From a virus, in IMG/VR virus record IMGVR_UViG_3300048804_000014, positions 1 through 22,287 of that record: 22,287 bases of DNA; one strand, written 5' to 3'. Below the pieces are notes generated by a model. It was not told the origin of the DNA, ran no database searches, and worked only from the letters and a program-made list of their open reading frames with translations. The translations under genes were made by a program, and so were the position numbers. This document shows positions 13,042 through 19,221 of the stretch, one piece after another (the stretch's first letter is position 1; each line of letters begins with the position of its first letter).

Positions 13042-14048
13042 TGAATATCGTAATCTTTGGCGCCGGACAGGTTGGACGGCATGTCATCCGGGGGCTGCGC
13101 AAGATGGACTGCGAACCGCTGTGCTTCTGCGAGGACAAACGACATGATATTGACGTTGACGGACTGGCCGTCATCCCAACAAAAGAAGCTATACGCAGAT
13201 ACCTGGACGCGTTGTATGTGATAGCACTGCACCAACCCGCAGAGACAATCAAACGCTTAACCTGGTTGGGCGTGGAGGCGCAATCGTGGGTGCAGTTTGC
13301 TTTCCGGTACCCAACCGTGTTACTGCCCTATTGTTTCCTTTCCGCCTTCCCCGCTAGAATAACGTCGAAGGAAAAAGAAGCTTGGACAATTTGGGCGGAC
13401 GAAGAATCTACCAAAGAATACGCGAATCAAATCGTATGGCGACACTCGCAAGGGCGCGGGTATTTGTCGCCACATGCGGATATCGAGGATATGTACTTCC
13501 CGCCCGACTTGGTTACGCTTCGGCAGGATGAAGTATTCGTGGACTGCGGTGCGTATGATGGGGATACGATACGCTGGTTTCACAATCACGGCGGAGCTGG
13601 GAAAGTTATTGCCATTGAGCCGGATGCAGTAAACGCAAGACGCCTAAACGAGATTCATCCTGGCATTGATGTCATACCATTTGCGCTTGGGGTGCGACGC
13701 GGGCACGTCCAGATTGACACCGGGAACGGATTGTACACCAAGACTGGGCAAGGGCGTGATACCGTCGTGTGCGACACGCTTGATCACATCCTGAAAGGCA
13801 TGAAGCCGACCTATATCAAGATGGACATCGAGGGCGCTGAACTGGACGCGCTTCACGGTGCGGCGAAAACCATCAAGACACACAAGCCGGTTTTGGCAAT
13901 CTGTCTGTATCACAAGCCTACTGACCTGTGGGAGATTCCGCTGTACATTCGGAGCATTGCCCCGGATTATCGGCTATACTTACGGCGCTATGCTGAGGAC
14001 TGCTGGGAGTCGGTGCTGTACTGTGTCCCGGCGGAAAGGGTAAAATGA
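13041..14048 (+). CDS. FkbM-family SAM-dependent methyltransferase
   Basis: The 335-residue protein has two parts. Residues 1-80 form a small Rossmann-like domain with IVIFGAGQVGRHV (3-15), similar to the N-terminal NAD-binding or PglD-like domains found ahead of some FkbM enzymes. Residues 150-330 are the methyltransferase, with VFVDCGAYDGDT (165-176), AIEPDAVNARRL and IKMDIEGAELDAL (259-271), the last being diagnostic of FkbM. Such enzymes O-methylate sugars or polyketides. Within this operon the simplest role is methylating a hydroxyl of the deoxysugar or of a transferred glycan. The stop overlaps the next ATG (ATGA). Confidence 0.85.
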   Translation: MNIVIFGAGQVGRHVIRGLRKMDCEPLCFCEDKRHDIDVDGLAVIPTKEAIRRYLDALYVIALHQPAETIKRLTWLGVEAQSWVQFAFRYPTVLLPYCFLSAFPARITSKEKEAWTIWADEESTKEYANQIVWRHSQGRGYLSPHADIEDMYFPPDLVTLRQDEVFVDCGAYDGDTIRWFHNHGGAGKVIAIEPDAVNARRLNEIHPGIDVIPFALGVRRGHVQIDTGNGLYTKTGQGRDTVVCDTLDHILKGMKPTYIKMDIEGAELDALHGAAKTIKTHKPVLAICLYHKPTDLWEIPLYIRSIAPDYRLYLRRYAEDCWESVLYCVPAERVK

Positions 14049-14578
14049 AGGTCTCTGATTTCATAGCCAATGAACTTGTAGGGCTTGGCGTAACCCACGT
14101 ATTCACGCTTCCTGGTGGTTTTAGCCAGAACCTAAACGATTCAATCGCCCATACTCCAGGCCTGACGCCCGTTTATATGCTCCACGAGAGCGGGGCAGGC
14201 TTCGCCGCCGTGAACTACGCGGCCTATTCTGGCAAGCTAGGCGTGGCCGTTGTCACGTCGGGGCCGGGATGCACGAACATCCTGACCGCGGTTGCTTCGG
14301 CATATCAGGATAGCGTTCCGTTGCTGGTCATATCGGGTGAGGCGAATGTACAGAACGTGGAGAATCGGCGCAAGTTTCAACTTCGACAGGGCGGGCCGCA
14401 GGATGTGGAGATTGAGAAAATAGCGCGCCCGATAACGAAATACATAGACGTGGCAGAAAACGGAATCGGGGCGAAATGGATACTGTCGCAGGCGGTCAAG
14501 TATGCACTACAAGACAGGCGCGGGCCCGTGTGGGTGATTGTGCCGCTTGACGTGCAGGGAATGGAGTGTGCAGAATGA
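14045..14578 (+). CDS. ThDP-enzyme pyrimidine-binding (N-terminal) subunit
   Basis: The 177-residue product equals only the N-terminal PYR domain of acetohydroxyacid-synthase-like enzymes, which are normally about 550 residues in one chain. It keeps the catalytic glutamate (HESGAGFAAVNYA, E48), VTSGPGCTN, and QDSVPLLVISGEAN. It ends at VWVIVPLDVQGMECAE, the usual border to the central domain. The other two domains are encoded by the next gene, which starts within the ATGA overlap. Splitting exactly at a domain border, with translational coupling, argues for a functional two-subunit enzyme rather than random decay; a frameshift remains possible. In yersiniose synthesis a ThDP enzyme (YerE) adds the two-carbon branch. 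Confidence 0.82.
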   Translation: MKVSDFIANELVGLGVTHVFTLPGGFSQNLNDSIAHTPGLTPVYMLHESGAGFAAVNYAAYSGKLGVAVVTSGPGCTNILTAVASAYQDSVPLLVISGEANVQNVENRRKFQLRQGGPQDVEIEKIARPITKYIDVAENGIGAKWILSQAVKYALQDRRGPVWVIVPLDVQGMECAE

Positions 14579-15678
14579 ACGGAATATCCGAACTAATTGC
14601 ACACTTGCAACAATCCGAACGCCCGCTAATCCTGATGGGCGCGGGCGCACGTGATGCTGCTTCTGATATTATCGCATTCGCAGAGCGCTTCGACATCCCG
14701 ATACAAACGACCTGGAATGCCATTGACCTTATCCCGTGGGAACACAGACTCTTCGTTGGCAGGCCCGGCGCGGTGGCTTGCCGTGGTGCGAATTTTGTCA
14801 TCCAGAACTGTGACTTGCTGATTGCAATCGGGGCGCGTCTGGACGAGGGAACGATAGCGTATAAATACGACCTATTCGCGCCAAAGGCCAAGAAAGTGCT
14901 GGTAGACATTGACCGGGGCGAAGCGTTGAAGATCCCCAACCTGGATTTGTTCATCCATGCGGATGCGGGGGTGTTTATACGGGAAATGATAGCATTCGCT
15001 GATAGCACTCCCGAATGGTACGACATACCAGAACGTCACGCTTGGCCGGCACAATGTCAAAAATGGTTTTCGCGGTATTTCCTCGAAGGAACTGGCGGCA
15101 CATACGAACTGGTCGAGAACCTGTCCAACAACCTACCATCCGATGCCATACTCATTCTCGGAAGCAGCACGACAGCCGTCTCCCTATTCTGTGCGGGTTT
15201 CCGCCAGAAAAAAGGACAGCGGGTTATCCTGTCATCCTGCGGACTGGGTTCGATGGGCGCAACCATCCCCGGCGCAGTTGGGGTTGCTTTAGCAAGCGGG
15301 AAACATGTCACGGTCATTGACGGCGACGGCTCATTCATGCAGAACATTCAGGAGTTAGAAGTAGTTAGACGGTTGTACCTGCCTATCACGTTTTACGTTA
15401 TCAACAATGGCGGGTATGCCTCCATCCGTAATGCACAGAAGCGCGCATTCGAAAGGGTATCCGGCGCTGACCTTGCGAGCGGTCTGACCCTGCCGAGTAT
15501 TCAGGCGGTCGCTGATGCGTTCAGGATCATTGCCTGCGATTACGTTCCGGGCGTGTACAAGCAGGAAGATTTCCCGATGGTGCTGGAAGTCACCGCCCCG
15601 CATGATGAGTTAATAATCCCCCGCGTGATGTTCGATGGCAGGGGCAATCTAGGAGACTTATGGCCCTACAAGGATTGA
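14575..15678 (+). CDS. ThDP-enzyme central and ThDP-binding (C-terminal) subunit
   Basis: From the ATG at 14575 the protein is 367 residues. Residues 1-145 form the central TPP_enzyme_M domain (RPLILMGAGARDAA, IAIGARLDEGT, VLVDIDRGEA). Residues 170-350 are the PP domain, with the diphosphate-magnesium motif IDGDGSFMQNIQELEVVRR (GDG at 250-252) ending in N277-N278. A GTG nine bases earlier in the same frame is possible, but the ATGA overlap makes ATG more likely. Together with the previous gene it makes a complete acetolactate-synthase/YerE-type enzyme able to form an acyl-anion from pyruvate. It overlaps the radical SAM gene by 19 bases. An FAD-binding role of the central domain cannot be decided by eye. 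Confidence 0.85.
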   Translation: MNGISELIAHLQQSERPLILMGAGARDAASDIIAFAERFDIPIQTTWNAIDLIPWEHRLFVGRPGAVACRGANFVIQNCDLLIAIGARLDEGTIAYKYDLFAPKAKKVLVDIDRGEALKIPNLDLFIHADAGVFIREMIAFADSTPEWYDIPERHAWPAQCQKWFSRYFLEGTGGTYELVENLSNNLPSDAILILGSSTTAVSLFCAGFRQKKGQRVILSSCGLGSMGATIPGAVGVALASGKHVTVIDGDGSFMQNIQELEVVRRLYLPITFYVINNGGYASIRNAQKRAFERVSGADLASGLTLPSIQAVADAFRIIACDYVPGVYKQEDFPMVLEVTAPHDELIIPRVMFDGRGNLGDLWPYKD

Positions 15679-16715
15679 CCCCCCGCGAAGTTACCAACCA
15701 AAGCAACCTTAGCGCATCCAAGCCGCTGGTATATGCCAAGGTGCTGAAATACCCCGATATGGTCGCGGCGGGCAAGTCTATCGCCTGTCTGGATGTGCAA
15801 TACAACTTCCTGTGCAACTTTCACTGCGTCCATTGTGCCGTATCCAGCCAACGGGGTATCACACGCGCGGGCATGTTGACGCCGGGCGACATAAAGCACC
15901 TGTGCGATCAGGGCGACGCGCTGGGGCTGGCTCATTTCTCATGGACAGGCGGGGAGCCGCTGGTTGTAAAAGAGTTCGACAAGGTAATCGAAGCCATCGG
16001 CCCGGAGCGCTTCCACATCCACATTGATACGAATGGATGGTTTATTGACGATGCGAAAGCGCGCCACCTAAAAGCCATTGGCGTGGACAAGATACAACTC
16101 AGCCTTGACGGACTGGACGCACAGCAACACGACGCATTCAGGCGCAAGCCGGGCAGCTTTTACCGAGTACTGCGTGCCGCTGAAGCAACCAAAGCGGCGG
16201 GGATGAGTTTGCAGATTGCAACCTTTGTAGACCACGACCGCGCTCAGACGCTAGAACTTGAACGCTTCCTAGATTTTACCGATTCCATTGGTGCAGTTGT
16301 CAATATCCAGACCGTCAAGCTGATGGGAGAATTGCAGGGGCGCTATGACATGCTCCTGACGGATGCGGATATGGTGCATTTGAAGGGGCAAGAAACACGC
16401 CATCACGTTACAACCCACCTGACCCCGTTCTATGGGATTGATATGGGCTGCATGGCGGTCAAGAAGATGCTGGTCATAAATGCTTGGGGCGATGCGATGC
16501 CATGTCCGGGGATGCGGTTTGTGCTGGGGAATATTCGCACTACGCCGCTGGCCGATATACTTGCGAAGGGCATGAGATATTTCGGAGCATACGAACCAAC
16601 TTGCCGCGCTTCGCAGGACGTGGAATTCAACCGGCGCTACGTGGCACGGACGGAAAACCCGTTGCCGATTGAAGATGTAATGCCCTACGACTGGCACGTG
16701 GAGGACATGGCGTGA
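15660..16715 (+). CDS. Radical SAM/SPASM-domain protein
   Basis: This 351-residue protein has the radical SAM cluster motif C52-x3-C56-x2-C59 (CNFHCVHC), the SAM-binding GGEP (97-100), and later LSLDG and an FVDH strand. A SPASM-like C-terminal region has C264, C282 and C315 within GCMAVKK, MPCPG and YEPTC, suggesting an auxiliary iron-sulfur cluster. SPASM proteins modify peptides or carry out sugar and alcohol oxidations. In this operon it may dehydrogenate, deaminate or rearrange a sugar intermediate, or modify a peptide; the substrate is unknown. AGGAGA lies just ahead of the ATG, which is inside the end of the ThDP gene. It could be the least expected member of the cassette. Confidence 0.88.
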   Translation: MALQGLTPREVTNQSNLSASKPLVYAKVLKYPDMVAAGKSIACLDVQYNFLCNFHCVHCAVSSQRGITRAGMLTPGDIKHLCDQGDALGLAHFSWTGGEPLVVKEFDKVIEAIGPERFHIHIDTNGWFIDDAKARHLKAIGVDKIQLSLDGLDAQQHDAFRRKPGSFYRVLRAAEATKAAGMSLQIATFVDHDRAQTLELERFLDFTDSIGAVVNIQTVKLMGELQGRYDMLLTDADMVHLKGQETRHHVTTHLTPFYGIDMGCMAVKKMLVINAWGDAMPCPGMRFVLGNIRTTPLADILAKGMRYFGAYEPTCRASQDVEFNRRYVARTENPLPIEDVMPYDWHVEDMA

Positions 16716-16948
16716 AGAATAAAGTCGTATATTTGCGCTGGTTGGATTCGGCAAGTCAAGGGGAATGGACATATATCAACGAGGATGGATTGGACGAGAT
16801 TGTCAGTATAGGTTTCCTGATCTACGAAGACGACAAACAGGTTCAAATAGCACACAGTATAGATGAATTTAATAAATATTGTGGAGTGATTGCAATTCCA
16901 AAATCCGTGATACTGAAAAGACGCGTGGTTAAATATGACTCAGCTTGA
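16712..16948 (+). CDS. Small phage protein of unknown function
   Basis: The 78-residue protein starts with GTG overlapping the radical SAM stop (GTGA). It has RWLDSASQGEWTYINEDGLDEIVSIGFLIYEDDKQVQIAHSI ... VIAIPKSVILKR. The pattern RWLDS...W...GFL...AxS...GVxxIPKxxIxxR is familiar from many small phage proteins, whose role is unknown. It looks like a complete beta-rich domain with no cysteine cluster or membrane segment. Because it is a common phage gene, it may mark the end of the acquired sugar cassette and a return to ordinary phage genes. Confidence 0.75.
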   Translation: MKNKVVYLRWLDSASQGEWTYINEDGLDEIVSIGFLIYEDDKQVQIAHSIDEFNKYCGVIAIPKSVILKRRVVKYDSA

Positions 16949-17105
16949 GCGGCTGATTGCCCGCGTTGTACAACTGGTCGAAGATAGTCCCGGCCAACTC
17001 GTAGTATTAACTATCACGATTGACCATAAAGGTGTACCTATTTGCTGGCAAGTCAAACAAGGACAAGTCGAGGGGTTGACACAAGAAACGAAAAAGGGTG
17101 TATAA
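16935..17105 (+). CDS. Small hypothetical protein (56 residues)
   Basis: This frame opens inside the last 14 bases of the previous gene and encodes 56 residues: a helix (MTQLERLIARVVQLVED) followed by a beta-like part (QLVVLTITIDHKGVPICWQV) and a polar tail. The regular secondary-structure pattern and the gene overlap support coding. The ribosome site is weak, so translation would be coupled. Remarkably, its 3' end doubles as a promoter: TTGACA at 17076-17081 lies in its codons and TATAAT at 17101-17106 contains its TAA stop. Family unknown. Confidence 0.6.
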   Translation: MTQLERLIARVVQLVEDSPGQLVVLTITIDHKGVPICWQVKQGQVEGLTQETKKGV

Positions 17106-17106
17106 T
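17076..17106 (+). promoter_or_regulatory. Strong sigma70-type promoter for RNA B and the capsid operon
   Basis: Perfect TTGACA (17076-17081) and perfect TATAAT (17101-17106) are separated by 19 bases, two more than ideal. The promoter overlaps the end of the 56-residue gene. Transcription would start near 17113 and first copy RNA B and its terminator before reaching the scaffold gene. Confidence 0.7.
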
Positions 17107-17112
17107 GTATTT

Positions 17113-17311
17113 TGATTGATGGATGGGGATTTCCCCGTCGTACCCCGCCGCGTGGATGGTGTGTAGGTAATCGGATTGAAACGCACCTATTTTGAAGTCG
17201 AGCGGCGGGGAACAATCTAAGCGGATAAAACCGCGTAATAAATCGAGCGACACAAGGGCTGTACATTGCCCGGTAACCCGCCCGTCTCTGAATCTCAGAG
17301 GCGGGCTTTTT
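17113..17311 (+). ncRNA. Candidate structured RNA B, sharing its core with RNA A
   Basis: About 200 non-coding bases lie between a strong promoter and an intrinsic terminator. Helix P1 (CCCCGCCG 17143-17150 with CGGCGGGG 17203-17210) is identical to P1 of RNA A, as is the flanking CGAGCGGCGGGGAAC (17199-17213), and both have GTGGATG after the 5' strand. The inner hairpin differs in sequence but stays paired (GGTGTGT 17158-17164 with ACGCACC 17181-17187, one G-U), which is consistent with compensatory change. Other hairpins are GGGG/CCCC (17125-17136), GCGG/CCGC (17221-17234) and GGGC/GCCC (17256-17271). It may be a stable small RNA or an attenuating leader of the capsid genes. Confidence 0.65.
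17280..17311 (+). terminator. Intrinsic terminator at the end of RNA B
   Basis: A 12-pair stem joins 17280-17291 and 17295-17306 with one G-U pair and a three-base loop, followed by five T (17307-17311). This is a strong textbook form. It lies 24 bases before the scaffold start codon, so the capsid genes would need read-through, antitermination or a different promoter. Confidence 0.85.
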
Positions 17312-17335
17312 GTTATCCAGAAAAGGAGACACACA

Positions 17336-17851
17336 ATGACCAAGAACACTGCTGCCGAACCTACGACAGCCACCCCCGCCGAATCTACGACGGTAGAACC
17401 TGTAACAGTTGAACCAGTATCAACGCCACCCGCCGAACCCGCGAAAGATGCGGCTTGGTGGGAAGGCAAGGCTAAAGCGATGGAGGCCGAAAAGGTCGCC
17501 AACGCAAAGAAACTCGCCAAACTGGAAGCGGCGGAGCAAGCCCGCCAGGAAGCGGAGCAAACCGAATTACAGAAAGCGCAGGCACGCGCAGAGAAAGCCG
17601 AAGCCGAAGCGAACGAAGCCAAGCTCGCCGTTCTCCGCCGGGATGCGATCACAAACACCGGATTGCCCGCCGCATTCGCTGACCGTCTGAAAGGGAACAC
17701 CCTGGAAGAAATGGAAGCGGACGCAAAGTTACTGCTTGCTGCAATTCCAGCACCCGTCAAACCTGTGCCGCCCGCGGTTGGCGCAACCAACCCCGGCGCA
17801 CCCGGAACGGGCGAAACCGAAGCCGAGAGAAAGAAAAGGCTTATCGGATAA
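17336..17851 (+). CDS. Capsid scaffold protein
   Basis: From the ATG at 17336, with AAGGAGACACACA ahead, the protein is 171 residues. The N-terminus is a Thr/Pro/Glu-rich unstructured region. Residues 40-100 form a long coiled coil rich in Ala, Glu and Lys. Then RRDAITNTGLPAAFADRLKGNTLEEMEADAKLLLAAI closes with a disordered Pro/Gly tail and a basic end (ERKKRLIG). This layout and its place right before the major capsid gene match scaffolding proteins such as DUF4355/gp20-type families, which guide procapsid assembly and leave before packaging. A longer in-frame start at 17192 would read through the terminator and is rejected. Confidence 0.85.
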   Translation: MTKNTAAEPTTATPAESTTVEPVTVEPVSTPPAEPAKDAAWWEGKAKAMEAEKVANAKKLAKLEAAEQARQEAEQTELQKAQARAEKAEAEANEAKLAVLRRDAITNTGLPAAFADRLKGNTLEEMEADAKLLLAAIPAPVKPVPPAVGATNPGAPGTGETEAERKKRLIG

Positions 17852-17872
17852 ACATAAACATGGAGGTCTCAA

Positions 17873-18757
17873 ATGACCATTGGACTTAATACCTGGGATG
17901 ACATCAGCGCCATTGGGCGTGTCATTCAAGAAGACGCTCGGTTTGTAGTTCGAGAGAGCTACATTCTGCCCGGACTGGTTACTGGATTCGGTGACTTGTC
18001 TGGCGGTAACGTGCGTCGCTCGTATGCTTACAACCAACTCACCGCCGCAACCGTCGGGGAACATACTGATTTGCAAAGCACTATGTTTGCTCCGTCGGTT
18101 GACCAGACCTTGACGCCTTATGAAATCGCGTTGATGTCTTTCGTCACCGATCTTCGACGCGACAGCGAAGCACCGGAAAGCATCATCACCGACGTTGCGC
18201 GCGAGCTTGGTTTTGCTGCTGCCGATAAAGTTGAAACTGACATTTACGGCGATTTCGCAAGCCTGACCGGCGGTACGGTCGGGTCGGTTACTCAAGCCCC
18301 TGCCTTTGGCATCCTTTCGGCCGCAATTGCACAGGCCCGAAACGCCAACAAGAACAATAAGATCCCGTTGGTCTGTGTCATTCACGGATACTCATGGCAA
18401 ATCCTCGCCAAGGCTACTTCCGTTGCAGGTTCCTCGCTTGCTCAGGCTCCTGGATTCACCGAGGAAATGACCCGCACTGGTTACGTCGGCGCATTTGACG
18501 GCGTTCCGATTTACCAGATTTGGCCCGCCACTCAGGGAACCGGTGCCGGGACTTCTGGTACTGCGTGGTCGTATGGAGCAGTATTCCCCAAATCCGCTCT
18601 CGCACTGGATTGGCGTCGCCCTGTCCGCGTTGAGGCCGAGCGTAACGCCTCCTTGCGCGGTACCGAATTCAACATGAGCGCGGTCTATGCTCATGGCGTG
18701 TGGCGTCCTGCTCTTGGCGTACAAATCCTTCAACTCGCCAACGTTCCGAGCAACTAG
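17873..18757 (+). CDS. Major capsid protein
   Basis: This 294-residue protein follows the scaffold gene after a GGAGG ribosome site and fits an HK97-fold coat protein. It has an N-terminal arm (MTIGLNTWDDISAIGRVIQEDARFV), an E-loop-like region around residues 45-75, a spine helix (SIITDVARELGFAAADKVETDIYGD), the P-domain sheet ending VEAERNASLRGTEFNMSAVYAHGVWRP, and the A-domain segment YVGAFDGVPIYQ. The family resembles those called 'phage capsid protein' in environmental siphophages. No protease gene is visible, so maturation probably relies on scaffold release without an HK97-type cleavage. The sub-family is not certain. Confidence 0.85.
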   Translation: MTIGLNTWDDISAIGRVIQEDARFVVRESYILPGLVTGFGDLSGGNVRRSYAYNQLTAATVGEHTDLQSTMFAPSVDQTLTPYEIALMSFVTDLRRDSEAPESIITDVARELGFAAADKVETDIYGDFASLTGGTVGSVTQAPAFGILSAAIAQARNANKNNKIPLVCVIHGYSWQILAKATSVAGSSLAQAPGFTEEMTRTGYVGAFDGVPIYQIWPATQGTGAGTSGTAWSYGAVFPKSALALDWRRPVRVEAERNASLRGTEFNMSAVYAHGVWRPALGVQILQLANVPSN

Positions 18758-18767
18758 GAGATATAAG

Positions 18768-19166
18768 ATGGCACACTGCGAAGATATTCACGGTTTTGTA
18801 GCAAGTGTCGGTATTATGCCGACGGGCGGAGGAACTATCCTGGTTCCCCTGTTCTATAATTCACCCCAGAATGGCGACATCACCATTACCAGCGCGTTCT
18901 CGGTTTGTCCGGGAGTTGCGTATGCTGGTGGGACTGCCAAACTTCGATTGGTCAATCTGGGTACTTCTGGGACGGTCACTGAGGCTGTTCTATGGAACTT
19001 GGGCTCCAGTGGAACCATGACCGTTTACGATGGTTTTGTCCCCATCAAGGGCGCGGCCGTTACTCCCGTTCTGGGTGCTGGCAAATGGGCCGGTGTCGAG
19101 AATGGATTGGGAACGGCCGGAACTCTGACCCTTGTCGGATTCAACTATCTCAAGGGCGTTGGATAA
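18768..19166 (+). CDS. Putative head decoration protein
   Basis: The ATG at 18768 has AGGAGATATA before it and gives 132 residues. An earlier in-frame ATG at 18687 lies inside the capsid gene and is rejected. The sequence is rich in Gly, Thr, Val and Ser with few charges (TGGGTILVPLFYN, GTAKLRLVNLGTSGTVTEAVLWNLGSSGTMTVYDG), pointing to an all-beta fold. A small beta protein encoded right after the major capsid gene is often a capsid-stabilising decoration protein. Its many surface Ser/Thr candidates make it a possible glycosylation target for the two transferases that follow. Function is inferred from position and composition. Confidence 0.55.
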   Translation: MAHCEDIHGFVASVGIMPTGGGTILVPLFYNSPQNGDITITSAFSVCPGVAYAGGTAKLRLVNLGTSGTVTEAVLWNLGSSGTMTVYDGFVPIKGAAVTPVLGAGKWAGVENGLGTAGTLTLVGFNYLKGVG

Positions 19167-19178
19167 TTCTGATTTAGC

Positions 19179-19205
19179 GGGGGGAAGGTGCAAAAGCCTT
19201 CCCCC
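19179..19205 (+). terminator. Strong hairpin after the capsid genes, without T-run
   Basis: GGGGGAAGG (19180-19188) pairs perfectly with CCTTCCCCC (19197-19205) over the loop TGCAAAAG. The bases that follow are TAGAAAG, so it lacks the T-run of an intrinsic terminator on either strand. It more likely acts as a partial terminator or as an mRNA-stability element that keeps capsid expression above that of the glycosyltransferases. Confidence 0.6.
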
Positions 19206-19221
19206 TAGAAAGTAGTACGAC

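Noticed and set aside
4553-13607. 17-base identity GCGGAGCTGGGAAAGTT at 4553-4569 and 13591-13607
   Set aside because: One copy is antisense to a coiled coil and the other encodes GGAGKV of FkbM; flanks do not match, so it is probably chance within biased composition.
14566-14580. Sequencing-error frameshift as the sole explanation for the split ThDP gene
   Set aside because: The break is at a domain border with a proper ATGA coupling like the other junctions of this operon; kept only as an alternative.
17053-17790. Leftward 245-codon frame opposite the scaffold gene
   Set aside because: An Ala/Ser-rich mirror of the scaffold coiled coil that also crosses RNA B and its terminator; no start signal.
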